This document shows positions 43,354 to 52,125 of a stretch of 64,000 bases of DNA, in pieces. The number at the start of each line of letters is the position of its first letter. The stretch's first letter is position 1. The translations under genes and the position numbers were made by a program. Source of the DNA: Streptomyces sp. Root431 (GTDB lineage Bacteria; Actinomycetota; Actinomycetes; Streptomycetales; Streptomycetaceae); the NCBI RefSeq assembly GCF_001426585.1, contig NZ_LMEI01000006.1, forward strand, positions 124,001 to 188,000, in the 5' to 3' direction. The notes beneath the pieces were generated by a model, which saw only the letters and a program-made list of their open reading frames with translations, searched no databases and was not told the DNA's origin.

Positions 43354-44010
43354 TCACCGCCGGGCCACACCCAGCACGCACGGCGAGCTCGGCAGGCGCG
43401 GTCCGCTCTCCGGGATGTCGAAGGAGCGGTACGGGCCGAGGGCGAAGCCCGCCGCCCCGATCTCCGCGAGCGCGTCCCGCGAGGTGTGGCAGCCGCCGAA
43501 GAGCAGCGGCCAGACCGTACGGTCCAGGCCCCGTTGTACGCGCGCGAGCCCGGGTGTCCCCGCCGCCACGTGCTCGAAGAAGCGGAGCTCGCCGCCGGGG
43601 CGCAGGACGCGCCGCGCCTCCGCGAGGGCCTGCGGCACGCTCCGTACCGTGCAGAGCACCAGCGAGGCCACGGCCGCGTCGAAGACGCCGTCCTCGGCCG
43701 GCAGCGCCTCCGCCGTGCCGGTCCGCACGGTCACCGGGACGGCCGCCCGCCGCGCGGCCTCCTCGGCGAGCCGCCGCAGGCGGGGTTCCGGTTCGACGGC
43801 CACGACCTCGGTGACCGAGGCCGGGTAGTGCGCGAAGTTCAGCCCGTTCCCGGCGCCGATCTCGATCACCCGGCCGGTGAGCCCGGAGAGCAGCTCCGCG
43901 CGCAGGGCCGCGAGCCCGCCGCGCGTGTCGGCCGAGACGCTGACGCGGGCGTAGAAGCGCGCGAAGAGTGGGTGGTGGACGCGGGGCGCCGGGGGAGTCG
44001 GAGGGGTCAT
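43354..44010 (-). CDS. Class I SAM-dependent methyltransferase (METTL7-like)
   Basis: 218 residues. The SAM motif I is VIEIGAGNGLNFAHYP, motif II VAVEPEP, and later FDAAVASLVLCTV and LRPGGELRFFEHV. Substrate unknown. ATG 44010; its start lies 10 bases downstream of the VOC gene's stop at 44021, suggesting a transcript shared with that gene. Confidence 0.9.
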   Translation of the reverse strand: MTPPTPPAPRVHHPLFARFYARVSVSADTRGGLAALRAELLSGLTGRVIEIGAGNGLNFAHYPASVTEVVAVEPEPRLRRLAEEAARRAAVPVTVRTGTAEALPAEDGVFDAAVASLVLCTVRSVPQALAEARRVLRPGGELRFFEHVAAGTPGLARVQRGLDRTVWPLLFGGCHTSRDALAEIGAAGFALGPYRSFDIPESGPRLPSSPCVLGVARR

Positions 44011-44020
44011 CGGTCGCCCC

Positions 44021-44365
44021 TCACCCGGTCACGAAGCAGAACTCGTTGCCCTCCGGGTCCCGCATGACCTGGAAGGAGCCCTGCTCGTCCGTGACGAGGT
44101 CGCCGACGCGGACCGCCCCCGAAGGACCGGCCTCGGTGGCGGCCCGGTCCGGGTCCGCCACCTCCAGGTCGAGATGGACGCGGTTCTTCACCGACTTGCC
44201 CTCCGGCACGCGCTGGAAGGCGAGGCGGACGAACTCCGGCGGATCGACGTACGACCAGTCACCGGAGCGGTCGACCGGATCACCGCCGAGGAGCCCCGCC
44301 CAGAAACGGACGAGGGCGGCCGGATCGGCACAGTCGAAGACGATCTCCTGAACGTGAGCGCGCAT
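44021..44365 (-). CDS. VOC-family (glyoxalase-like) protein
   Basis: 114 residues with the vicinal-oxygen-chelate beta-alpha-beta-beta-beta fold (IVFDCADPAALVRFWAGLLGG; FQVMRDPEGNEFCFV). Stand-alone members include resistance and detoxification proteins; no specific role can be assigned. Confidence 0.88.
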   Translation of the reverse strand: MRAHVQEIVFDCADPAALVRFWAGLLGGDPVDRSGDWSYVDPPEFVRLAFQRVPEGKSVKNRVHLDLEVADPDRAATEAGPSGAVRVGDLVTDEQGSFQVMRDPEGNEFCFVTG

Positions 44366-44393
44366 GCGCCCAGCGTACGGAGTCGGACACGGA

Positions 44394-45146
44394 TCAGCCG
44401 GGCAGATCCGCCCCGAAGTCCGCCGTGAACTCCGCCGTGAAGTCCGACGTGAACGTCTTCGCGTCCCACGTCCCGCCGAGCGCCGGCGCCAGCCAGCCGC
44501 CCGCCGCCGCGCGGAACTCCGCCGGGCCGAGCGCGCCCGAACCCTCCGGTACGGCCCCGAGCAGCGGCGCGCCCGCCGACTCCGGCAGGTCCGCCAGGTT
44601 GCAGCGGGCCGCCAGGTCCGGCGCGGCCGGCCAGCTGCCGACCACGACGCCGAGCTGTTCGATGCCGCGTGCCGCCAGCGCCTCGGCCGTCAGCGTCGTC
44701 GAGTTGAGCGTCCCGAGCCCCGCCGGGACCACGCACAGGACCGGAGCGCCGAGCAGCGCCGCCGCGTCCGCGAGCGTGCCGCCCTCCTCGTCGAAGCGGA
44801 CGAGCAGCCCGCCCGCCCCCTCCACGAGCACCAGGTCGTGCTCGGCGGCCAGGGCACGGGCCGCCTCGGCGACCTGGAGGGGCCCGACCGGGGCGAGTCC
44901 GGCCCGCCGGGCGGCCGTGCCCGGAGCCAGCGGCTCCGGGAAACGCCCCAGCTCGACCGAGGCCGCGGCGCCCGAGAGCCGGACCACCTCGTCCGCGTCC
45001 CCCGTCTCGTCCGGCCCGACCCCGGTCTGCGCGGGCTTCAGGACCGCGACGGACCGACCCGCGGCCGTGGCCACGGCGGCCACCGCCGCGGTCACGACCG
45101 TCTTGCCGATCTCCGTGCCCGTACCGCTGACGACGATGATTCCCAC
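44394..45146 (-). CDS. bioD: Dethiobiotin synthetase BioD
   Basis: 250 residues. P-loop GTGTEIGKTVV (8-18), KPAQTG, VEGAGGLLV: the ATP-dependent carboxylase that closes the ureido ring of dethiobiotin from DAPA. The end carries a short Phe/Ala/Asp repeat (FTAEFTADFGAD) encoded by 12-bp tandem units, beyond the usual length. Third in the biotin operon. Confidence 0.93.
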   Translation of the reverse strand: MGIIVVSGTGTEIGKTVVTAAVAAVATAAGRSVAVLKPAQTGVGPDETGDADEVVRLSGAAASVELGRFPEPLAPGTAARRAGLAPVGPLQVAEAARALAAEHDLVLVEGAGGLLVRFDEEGGTLADAAALLGAPVLCVVPAGLGTLNSTTLTAEALAARGIEQLGVVVGSWPAAPDLAARCNLADLPESAGAPLLGAVPEGSGALGPAEFRAAAGGWLAPALGGTWDAKTFTSDFTAEFTADFGADLPG

Positions 45147-45173
45147 TGCTGTCCTCGCTCTTCCGACTTCCGA

Positions 45174-46463
45174 TCAGCCCGCGGCCGCAGCCGCGCGTAC
45201 CGCGGCGCAGATCCGGGCCAGGTCCTCGTCGCCCGTCACGTACGGCGGCATCGTGTAGATGAGGTCGCGGAACGGGCGCACCCACACGCCCTCCCGGACC
45301 GCGGCCCGCGTCGCCGCCGCCATGTCGACCGGGTGGTCGAGCTGGACGACACCGATCGCGCCGAGCACCCGCACCTCGCGGACGCCGGGCAGCTCGGCGG
45401 CGGGGGCGAGCCCCTCGCGCAGTCCCGCCTCGATCCGCTTCACCTCGACCTGCCAGTCCTGCGAGAGCAGCAGGTCGATCGAGGCGCAGGCCACCGCCGA
45501 CGCGAGCGGGTTGCCCATGAAGGTCGGCCCGTGCGCCAGGACCGGGACCTCGCCCTGGGAGATGCCGTCGGCGACCCGGCTCGTGCAGAGCGTCGCCGCC
45601 ATCGACAGATAACCGCCGGTCAGCGCCTTGCCCAGGCACATGACATCGGGGGAGACCCCCACCTGGTCCGCGGCGAACAGCGTGCCCGTCCGCCCGAAGC
45701 CGGTCGCGATCTCGTCGAAGACGAGCAGCACGTCGTGCGCGTCGCAGGCCTCCCGCAGCACCGTCAGGTACGCCGGGTCGTGGAAGCGCATCCCGCCCGC
45801 GCCCTGCACCACCGGCTCCACGATCACCGCGGCCAGCTCGTGCGCGTGCTTCCCGATCTCGGTCCGCAGGAGCTCCGCGTACGACTCCTCGTAGCTCGCC
45901 GGAGGGGCGTCCACGAACACCTGCGGCTGGAGGACGCCGGTCCACAGCTCGTGCATCCCGCCGTCGGGGTCACACACGGACATGGGCTGCCAGGTGTCCC
46001 CGTGGTATCCGCCGCGCCAGGTGAACATCCGCTGCTTCTCGGGGCGGCCCAGGGAGCGCCAGTACTGCAGGCACATCTTGACCGCGACTTCGACGGAGAC
46101 GGAGCCCGAGTCGGAGAGGAAGACGTGCCGCAGCGGCTCGGGGGTGATCTCGACGAGCTTCGCGGCGAGCCGGACGGCCGGCTCGTGGGTGAGCCCGCCG
46201 AACATGACGTGGCTCATCCGGTCGAGCTGGCCGCGCACGGCGTCGTTGAGCACCGGGTGGTTGTAGCCGTGGATCGCCGACCACCAGGAGGACATGCCGT
46301 CGATCAACTCGGCCCGGCCCTCCGAGGGTTCGGCGAGCCGCAGGCGTACGCCGGACGCGGACTCGACGACCAGCGGGTCCGTACGGCCCGGCATGGGGCC
46401 GTACGGATGCCAGACGTGCGCCCGGTCCAGGGCGATCAGTTCGTCGTTGCGCACGGACGTCAC
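45174..46463 (-). CDS. bioA: Adenosylmethionine-8-amino-7-oxononanoate aminotransferase BioA
   Basis: 429 residues. Class III aminotransferase: WHPYGPM at the start, [26 protein letters not shown] and the PLP Lys in [11 protein letters not shown]. It uses SAM as amino donor for DAPA. GTG 46463 overlaps the bioB stop by 4 bases. Confidence 0.95.
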   Translation of the reverse strand: MTSVRNDELIALDRAHVWHPYGPMPGRTDPLVVESASGVRLRLAEPSEGRAELIDGMSSWWSAIHGYNHPVLNDAVRGQLDRMSHVMFGGLTHEPAVRLAAKLVEITPEPLRHVFLSDSGSVSVEVAVKMCLQYWRSLGRPEKQRMFTWRGGYHGDTWQPMSVCDPDGGMHELWTGVLQPQVFVDAPPASYEESYAELLRTEIGKHAHELAAVIVEPVVQGAGGMRFHDPAYLTVLREACDAHDVLLVFDEIATGFGRTGTLFAADQVGVSPDVMCLGKALTGGYLSMAATLCTSRVADGISQGEVPVLAHGPTFMGNPLASAVACASIDLLLSQDWQVEVKRIEAGLREGLAPAAELPGVREVRVLGAIGVVQLDHPVDMAAATRAAVREGVWVRPFRDLIYTMPPYVTGDEDLARICAAVRAAAAAG

Positions 46464-47713
46464 GCGTTCGGCGCGAGGTCCGTGCCGGCGCCCCGGCGGC
46501 GCACGGCGACCAGGTCGGTCCGCGCCTGGTTCGCCGCGGCCTCGGCGGGCTCCGCGGGCTCGGGCACCGCGTGGCCGCCGCAGGGACCGCAGCCGCCCGC
46601 GTGCGAACCGCAGCCCGCGCCCTCCGCCGCGTCGTGCGAGCCGCAGCCCGCCGACGCCTGCGAACCGCAGCCGCCCGCCGCGACCGCACCCGCCGCCGCG
46701 AGCGCGTCCGCCCGGTGCGCGGGCAGCGTCGTCGTGCCCGCGCCCTCCACCTCGAAGCCCGCGTCCGCGATCATGTCGAGGTCGGCCTGGCCCGCCTGGC
46801 CCTCGCTCGTCAGGTAGTCGCCGAGGAAGATCGAGTTCGCGATGTTCAGCGCCACCGGCTGCATCGAGCGCAGGTGCACCTCACGGCCGCCCGCGATCCG
46901 GACCTCGACGTCGGGGCAGACGAACCGCACCATCGCGAGGATCCGCAGACAGCGCTGCGGGGTGAGGTTCCACTCCTTGGCGAGCGGCGTGCCCTCGAAG
47001 GGGATGAGGAAGTTGACCGGCACCGAGTCCGAGTCCAGCTCGCGCAGCGCGTAGACGACGTCGACGAGGTCCTCGTCGGTCTCGCCCATGCCCGCGATCA
47101 GACCCGAGCAGGCCGACAGACCGGCGGCGTGCGCCTTCTGCACGGTGTCGACGCGGTCCGCGTAGGTGTGGGTCTTGGTGATTCCCTCGTACGTCGCCTC
47201 GGACGTGTTGAGGTTGTGGTTGTACGCGTCGGCGCCGGCCTCCCGCAGCCGCTCCGCCTGACCGTCCGAGAGGAGACCGAGGCAGGCGCACACCTCGACG
47301 CCCTCGTTCTGCTCCTTGATCGCCTCGATGGTCCTGCCGACGCGCTCGACGTCCCGGTCCGTCGGACCGCGGCCGCTCGCGACGAGGCAGACCCGCTTGG
47401 CCCCGCCCGCGACACCCGCCGCGGCGGCCTGGGAGGCCTCGTCCGGCTTCAGCCACGTGTACTTGAGGATCTCGGCCTTGGAGCCGAGCCGCTGCGAGCA
47501 GTACGAGCAGTCCTCGGGGCACAGCCCCGACTTGAGGTTGACGAGGTAGTTGAGCTTCACCCGCCGCCCGAACCACTGACGGCGCACCTTGCCGGCCGCC
47601 GCCACCACATCGAGCAGCTCGTCGTCGGACGTCGCCAGTACGGCGAGCGCTTCTTCACGGGTCGGCAGCTCGCGCCGCAGCCCCTTCTCCACCAGCGTGT
47701 TCAGCAGGTCCAT
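46460..47713 (-). CDS. bioB: Biotin synthase BioB with Cys-rich C-terminal tail
   Basis: 417 residues. The radical-SAM cluster motif is C65xxxC69xxC72 (CPEDCSYC); the barrel matches BioB ([19 protein letters not shown], [15 protein letters not shown]). It inserts sulfur into dethiobiotin. After ~345, the usual end, there is a ~70-residue extension with GGCGSQ, AGCGSH and GCGPCGGH units, rich in Cys and His. Operon head, divergent from bioF. Confidence 0.95.
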   Translation of the reverse strand: MDLLNTLVEKGLRRELPTREEALAVLATSDDELLDVVAAAGKVRRQWFGRRVKLNYLVNLKSGLCPEDCSYCSQRLGSKAEILKYTWLKPDEASQAAAAGVAGGAKRVCLVASGRGPTDRDVERVGRTIEAIKEQNEGVEVCACLGLLSDGQAERLREAGADAYNHNLNTSEATYEGITKTHTYADRVDTVQKAHAAGLSACSGLIAGMGETDEDLVDVVYALRELDSDSVPVNFLIPFEGTPLAKEWNLTPQRCLRILAMVRFVCPDVEVRIAGGREVHLRSMQPVALNIANSIFLGDYLTSEGQAGQADLDMIADAGFEVEGAGTTTLPAHRADALAAAGAVAAGGCGSQASAGCGSHDAAEGAGCGSHAGGCGPCGGHAVPEPAEPAEAAANQARTDLVAVRRRGAGTDLAPNA

Positions 47714-47856
47714 AAGCGCTGATCCTTGCCTACCGCCCACCCCCTGGCCAAGGAGGATCCGAACAAACGCCCCCGAACGAGGTGTGTGGATGACCACATC
47801 CCGACCTCCGCATACTCCGGTTAGGGTCTGTGCGCTGCCTACAAAAGGATCGCCGC
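47714..47856. promoter_or_regulatory. bioB/bioF divergent promoter region
   Basis: 143 bases. Seen: a short inverted repeat TGTGG-ATGA-CCACA at 47785-47798 and a -10-like TAGGGT just after 47820 toward bioF, without a good -35. Presumed site of biotin control, unproven. Confidence 0.4.
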
Positions 47857-49038
47857 ATGCCACAGGCCGACGACGCCAGGGCCGAGGGCCCGCGCCGGAC
47901 CGCGTTCGACTGGACCGACGCCGAGGCGCGCCGCCGGGCGGAGGCCGGTCTCGTCCGTACGCTGCGGCCCCGGGCGGCCGAGTCGGAGCTCCTCGACCTG
48001 GCGAGCAACGACTACCTCGGACTCACCCGCCGGCCGGAGGTCACCGAGGCGGCGGCCGAGGCGGCCAGGCGCTGGGGCGCCGGCGCCACGGGCTCGCGGC
48101 TCGTCACCGGAACGACCCGGCTGCACACCCGGCTCGAACGCGAACTCGCCGAGTTCTGCGGCTTCGAGGCGGCCCTCGTCCTCTCCTCCGGCTACGCCGC
48201 CAACCTGGCCGCGCTCACGGCCCTCGGCGGCCGGGACTCGCTGATCGTGTCGGACGCCTCCAACCACGCCTCGATCGTGGACGGCTGCCGGCTCGCGCGC
48301 GCGGAGACGGCCGTCGTGCCGCACGCCGACCCCGAGTCCGTTCGCAAGACCCTGGAGGCGCGGCCGGAGCTCCGGGCGCTCGTGGTCAGCGACTCCGTCT
48401 TCTCCGTCGACGGCGACAAGGCGCCGCTGCCCGAGCTCGCCGACGCCTGCCGCGCGCACGGCGCCGGGCTCGTCGTCGACGACGCCCACGGCTTCGGCGT
48501 CCTCGGCGACGGCGGCCGGGGCGCCCTGCACGAGGCCGGCCTCGCGGGCGACGAGGACGTCGTCGCCACGCTCACGCTCTCCAAGTCCCTGGGCAGCCAG
48601 GGCGGTGCGGTCCTCGGCCCGGCCCGGGTCGTCGAGCACCTGGTGAACACGGCCCGCACCTTCATCTTCGACACCGGGCTCGCCCCGGCCGCCGCCGGCG
48701 GTGCGCTCGCGAGCCTGCGGCTGATCGCCGCCGAACCGGTGCTCGCCGGCCGTGCGCGGACCGTCGCCACCACCCTGTACGAACTCCTCACGGCGGCCGG
48801 ACTGACCGCCGCGCGGCCGGACGCGGCCGTCGTCTCGGTGCGCGCTCCCTCACCGGAGGCGGCGCTGCGCTGGGCGGCCGACTGCCGTGCACAGGGTCTT
48901 GCCGTCGGGTGCTTCCGGCCCCCGTCCGTGCCGGACGGCATCTCGCGGCTGCGGCTCACGGCCCGCGCGGACCTGACGGACGCCGAGCTCCAGCGGGCGG
49001 TGGACACGATCCTGCGGACCGCGCCCGCCGCAGGCTGA
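47857..49038 (+). CDS. bioF: 8-amino-7-oxononanoate synthase BioF
   Basis: 393 residues. Alpha-oxoamine synthase family with PLP Lys K243 ([10 protein letters not shown]), [10 protein letters not shown] and SNHASIVDG. It condenses pimeloyl-CoA/ACP with alanine. ATG 47857 follows AAAGGA by 7 bases. Confidence 0.94.
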   Translation: MPQADDARAEGPRRTAFDWTDAEARRRAEAGLVRTLRPRAAESELLDLASNDYLGLTRRPEVTEAAAEAARRWGAGATGSRLVTGTTRLHTRLERELAEFCGFEAALVLSSGYAANLAALTALGGRDSLIVSDASNHASIVDGCRLARAETAVVPHADPESVRKTLEARPELRALVVSDSVFSVDGDKAPLPELADACRAHGAGLVVDDAHGFGVLGDGGRGALHEAGLAGDEDVVATLTLSKSLGSQGGAVLGPARVVEHLVNTARTFIFDTGLAPAAAGGALASLRLIAAEPVLAGRARTVATTLYELLTAAGLTAARPDAAVVSVRAPSPEAALRWAADCRAQGLAVGCFRPPSVPDGISRLRLTARADLTDAELQRAVDTILRTAPAAG

Positions 49039-49237
49039 CCCCGCCGCCGACCGCCGCCGCCGGCCGACGCCGCCGATTCCGCTGCCCAAGAGCGTGTGTG
49101 GGTAGCAGAGTTCACCGCTTCGGGCGATAGATGCGCACATATCGTGGTGGAACGCCGTACGGGGCGGCACGATCGGAGCCTCTGACGCGAAGCGCAATCC
49201 GGGGTGGTGTCCCCGGCGGGAAAGGGACAGCGCCGCC

Positions 49238-49666
49238 ATGGCAGACCATCAGGAAGCATCCGTCACTCTGCCGAGCGATCCCGCCTCGGTCCCCACGGCA
49301 CGGCGATACGTCGCGGAGGTCCTGGGGGACTGGGGGCTGGACGGCGCCACGGAGATCGCGGACTCGATCCGGCTGATCGTGTCGGAACTGGCCACGAACG
49401 CCGTCCAGCACACTTTCGGGCAGTCGCCCACCTTCACGGTCGACCTCCGGCTCGAGCGGGAGGAGCGCCTGCACATCGGCGTGACCGACAGTCATCCCCG
49501 CTGGCCCCGCCGCCTTCCGGCGGCGGTCCAGCAGGACAACGGGCGGGGCATGGTCATCATCCGGGTCCTCGCGGCGGAGGCCGGTGGCCGTCTCTCGGTC
49601 ACGCCGACCCAGGAGGGCGGCAAGACGGTCTGGATCACCCTGCCGTGGACGATGGCCCCGGTGTAG
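49238..49666 (+). CDS. RsbW-like HATPase (anti-sigma factor/serine kinase type)
   Basis: 142 residues. HATPase_c_2 fold: N-box ELATNAVQHT, G1 region VTDSHPRWP, G2 GRGMVIIRVLA. These small Streptomyces proteins resemble SpoIIAB/RsbW; targets are usually unknown, and no sigma or anti-anti-sigma gene is adjacent. Confidence 0.9.
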   Translation: MADHQEASVTLPSDPASVPTARRYVAEVLGDWGLDGATEIADSIRLIVSELATNAVQHTFGQSPTFTVDLRLEREERLHIGVTDSHPRWPRRLPAAVQQDNGRGMVIIRVLAAEAGGRLSVTPTQEGGKTVWITLPWTMAPV

Positions 49667-49718
49667 GGGTGCGGCGGCGCCACCGCATCCCTCATCGGAG
49701 GTCAGCGCCCGGGGTCCG

Positions 49719-50195
49719 TCACCGGACGCGGCCGTAGTAGACCTTCGACGACCAGATCTTGTCGAGCTTCACCCAGGAGCCCGTCTTGGGCGAGTGCCAG
49801 ATCTTGCCGCTGCCGGCGTAGATGCCGACGTGGTAGACCCTCCCACCGGAGTGGAAGAAGACCAGGTCCCCCTTCTGCCGGCTGGCCGAGGAGATGTGCC
49901 GGGTCTTGTTGTACTGCTGCTGCGCGGTGCGGGGCAGCGACTTGCCCGCCTTCTTGTACGCGTAGAGCGTCAGACCGGAGCAGTCGAACCGGGTGGGTCC
50001 GGTGGATCCGTACCGGTAGGGAGCGCCCTTCTTGGACGCGGCGACGGTCAGTGCCTTGTTCGCGTGTGTCGTCGCCGCCTGGGCCTCCGATGCCGCACCT
50101 GGTGCGAACAGCGTGCCGCCGACGGCGGCGAGGGTGAGAGCCGAGACGGCTCCGGCCCGGGACAGCAGGGACGGGACGTGCATCTGCGCGGTCAT
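49719..50195 (-). CDS. Secreted NlpC/P60 cell-wall hydrolase
   Basis: 158 residues. Signal peptide (MTAQMHVPSLLSRAGAVSAL.., cleavage near AQA-AT), then a C40 peptidase domain with Cys in RFDCSGLTLYAY and His in YHVGIYAG. It cleaves peptide stems in peptidoglycan. ATG 50195 follows GAAGGG by 6 bases. The leader carries a c-di-AMP riboswitch, linking wall lysis to c-di-AMP. Confidence 0.93.
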   Translation of the reverse strand: MTAQMHVPSLLSRAGAVSALTLAAVGGTLFAPGAASEAQAATTHANKALTVAASKKGAPYRYGSTGPTRFDCSGLTLYAYKKAGKSLPRTAQQQYNKTRHISSASRQKGDLVFFHSGGRVYHVGIYAGSGKIWHSPKTGSWVKLDKIWSSKVYYGRVR

Positions 50196-50199
50196 GCGC

Positions 50200-50360
50200 A
50201 ACCCTTCGTCAGCCGCCTGCGAAGGATGACCTGTCGGGTTCGGGCTGGCGAAGATGCCCGGCCGCGGCTGCGGCTTCACCCCAAGGAACGGTCTCGCTGG
50301 GACAGCGCGAACGTTCCGTACTGATTGGGTCCTCCACTCCTGCCGATCCACTCCTGTCGA
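50200..50360 (-). promoter_or_regulatory. c-di-AMP (ydaO-yuaA) riboswitch
   Basis: On the minus strand: GGAGGACCCAAUC ... GUUCCUUGGGGUGAAGCC, then CCGAACCCGACAGGUCAUCC and GCAGGCGGCUGACGAAGGG. The GACCCA/UUGGGGUGAA blocks, the GAACCCGACAG segment and the terminal AGGCGG match the ydaO consensus in order. Such riboswitches shut down wall-hydrolase genes in Actinobacteria when c-di-AMP is high. Exact boundaries are estimated. Confidence 0.85.
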
Positions 50361-50716
50361 CCAGACGTCCGGGACAGCGGCAGGACTCGGCGTCCGCCCG
50401 GACCGCCCCGCCGCGGTGGCGGGGGCTTGTCGTCGACAGGGATCTTGACCCACGGCAGGGGCGAAAACCGAGCTGAAACGGCGATATGTGAGGCTCCTCA
50501 CGACTGATCCGTTCGGGTGGACAGAGACCCTTTGTGATCTTCGGAGGTTTGGCCGACGAGCCGCGTACCAGCGATGGAACGTTCGATTCCGCCAGATGCG
50601 TACACCTGTTGCGCAACTCGCCCGCTTCATATGTCGACTCGTCGACTACGCCGAACGGGGGAGGGATTCTGCGGTGCGTGTCGGCCGACCGGACCTCGAC
50701 ACGACACGCGACTATG
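50361..50716. other. Intergenic stretch
   Basis: No convincing gene; short frames here lack a good start and typical codon use. Two structures: a GC-rich inverted repeat CCCCGCC..GGCGGGG around 50405-50424, possibly a terminator, and the palindrome GTGAGGCTCCTCAC at 50488-50501. Base composition is lower in GC than the flanks. Confidence 0.45.
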
Positions 50717-51022
50717 TCAACTCGCCCGAGTCTGCGGGACGGTGACGCGGCCGGTCCTGCGCTCCCCGTCCAACACCCTTAGGGCGCGCGCCAATGTGTC
50801 CGCGTGGACCTCGCTCTCGCCCCGTTTATGCATGAGCGTCAGGGCTTCGCGCAGCGCCTCCGCGCGTCCCACCAGGGCCTGGGCCGCACGCAACGCCCCA
50901 TAAGTATGCGTGCTCCTGGATGGATTGATCTTCCCCAGGAGGTCGACGACTTCCAGGTAGGCGTCGACGAGTTCACCCTCGGCCCGCGTCAGGGCCGGCA
51001 GCGGGGGCAGCTCGGGGACCAC
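50717..51022 (-). CDS. Small hypothetical protein downstream of clpP-like gene
   Basis: 101 residues, mostly helical (AYLEVVDLLGKINPS, TYGALRAAQALVGRAEALREALTLMHKRGE), no recognised domain. Begins at GTG 51022, 7 bases after the ClpP-like stop, so it is probably co-translated and could be a partner of that protein. Confidence 0.65.
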   Translation of the reverse strand: MVPELPPLPALTRAEGELVDAYLEVVDLLGKINPSRSTHTYGALRAAQALVGRAEALREALTLMHKRGESEVHADTLARALRVLDGERRTGRVTVPQTRAS

Positions 51023-51029
51023 GGCCGGT

Positions 51030-51656
51030 TCACCGGGCCGTGCCGCCGGCGGCAGCGGCGCGCCGGCTCGTGACCACGTGGTCCGCCAGGCCGTACGCGA
51101 CGGCCGCCGGCGCGTCCAGGACGGTCAGGCGGTCGATGTCGGCGTCGATCCGGTCCCGGTCCTGCCCGGTGTGCTCGGCGAGCATCCCGGCGACCAGCTC
51201 GCGCAGTCGCAGCATCTCGCTCGCCTGGAGGTCGAGATCGCTGAGCTGCCCCTGGAGGGGCTCGTCCAGCGTCGGCTGCCGGAGCGTCACCCGGGCGCCG
51301 GGCAGGATCAGGCGCTTGCCCGGGGTGCCGGCCGCGAGCAGGACGGCGGCGGTGGAGACGGCCTGGCCCAGGCACGTGGTCTCCACGTCGCAGGAGAGCG
51401 ACCGCATCGTGTCGTAGATCGACGTCATGGCGCTGATGGAGCCGCCGGGGGAGTTGATGTAGAGCGAGATGTCCTGCCCCGGCGCCGCGTGGTCGAGATA
51501 GAGGAACTGGGCGATGGCGTCATTGGCCGAGGTCTCGTCGACCGGCGTGCCGAGGAAGACGATCCGGGACTCGAGGAGCTTCGAGTACGGGTCGAGGGTC
51601 CGGGTCCCGAAGCTGGTCCGCTCCGTGAACTCGGGCAGAACGTAGCGAGCGTCCAT
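51030..51656 (-). CDS. ClpP-like protease subunit lacking the catalytic His
   Basis: 208 residues, ClpP fold with the NSPGGSISA handle region. The nucleophile S101 (GQAVSTAAV) is present and D175 fits the Asp, but at the MIHQP position it reads TLRQP, so R126 replaces the catalytic His. It is therefore likely inactive on its own and may form mixed rings with another ClpP, like ClpR in other organisms. GGAGG lies 9 bases before the ATG. Divergent from an orphan Phd-type antitoxin gene. Confidence 0.88.
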   Translation of the reverse strand: MDARYVLPEFTERTSFGTRTLDPYSKLLESRIVFLGTPVDETSANDAIAQFLYLDHAAPGQDISLYINSPGGSISAMTSIYDTMRSLSCDVETTCLGQAVSTAAVLLAAGTPGKRLILPGARVTLRQPTLDEPLQGQLSDLDLQASEMLRLRELVAGMLAEHTGQDRDRIDADIDRLTVLDAPAAVAYGLADHVVTSRRAAAAGGTAR

Positions 51657-51690
51657 GGCAGAGAACCTCCGTCGATCTGTCTGTAAAAAA

Positions 51691-51705
51691 TGTACAGGAC
51701 GTACA
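51691..51705. promoter_or_regulatory. Operator-like inverted repeat between clpP-like and antitoxin genes
   Basis: TGTAC-AGGAC-GTACA, with an extra CTGTA half-site upstream at 51681. It lies 35 bases from one start and 19 from the other, so one bound protein could control both. The antitoxin-like protein is the natural candidate. Confidence 0.6.
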
Positions 51706-51723
51706 GCCCGTAAGATGGGGAGC

Positions 51724-52002
51724 ATGACCTACGAGATCCCGGTGACGCAAGCGAGGGCTGAGCTCGCCGACCTGATCAACCGCGTCGTGTACGGCGGTGA
51801 GCGCGTGGTCGTCACCCGCCACGGGAAGCCGCTCGTCGCCCTGGTCTCCGCCGCTGACCTGGAAGCTTTGGAGACGGCGGGCGAGCCGGCGGAGGAGCGC
51901 GTGATCAGTTCGGTCTCCACGCTGCGCCCGCTCGACTCCGCCACGGGCGAACAGCGCCGCTTCGGCATCGCCGCCCACCACCGCGACCCCGGCGCCTCCT
52001 AG
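51724..52002 (+). CDS. Phd/YefM-type antitoxin, orphan
   Basis: 92 residues: [40 protein letters not shown] is the DNA-binding Phd/YefM domain; the rest is a short acidic C-terminus that would wrap a toxin. No RelE, Doc or PIN toxin lies next to it. A -10-like TAAGAT ends 7 bases before the ATG. It could act simply as a repressor. Confidence 0.88.
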   Translation: MTYEIPVTQARAELADLINRVVYGGERVVVTRHGKPLVALVSAADLEALETAGEPAEERVISSVSTLRPLDSATGEQRRFGIAAHHRDPGAS

Positions 52003-52066
52003 GGCCTGCCCGGCGGATCAGGGCCGGATGGGCCCTGGCCGCCCCGCCTTCCTCGTACGCACAAAA

Positions 52067-52104
52067 GCCGCGTGCCCCCGTCCGCTACAGCGGGGGCACG
52101 CGGC
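52067..52104 (-). terminator. Rho-independent terminator for the membrane-protein gene
   Basis: GCCGCGTGCCCCCG (52067-52080) pairs with CGGGGGCACGCGGC (52091-52104) across a 10-base loop; on the minus strand it ends in TTTTG. Confidence 0.85.
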
Positions 52105-52125
52105 CGTCTTCTGTGGTGCTCGGGC

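Noticed and set aside
50488..50745. 85-residue rightward open frame
   Set aside because: No ribosome-binding site; begins in a palindrome and overlaps the end of a better-supported leftward gene.
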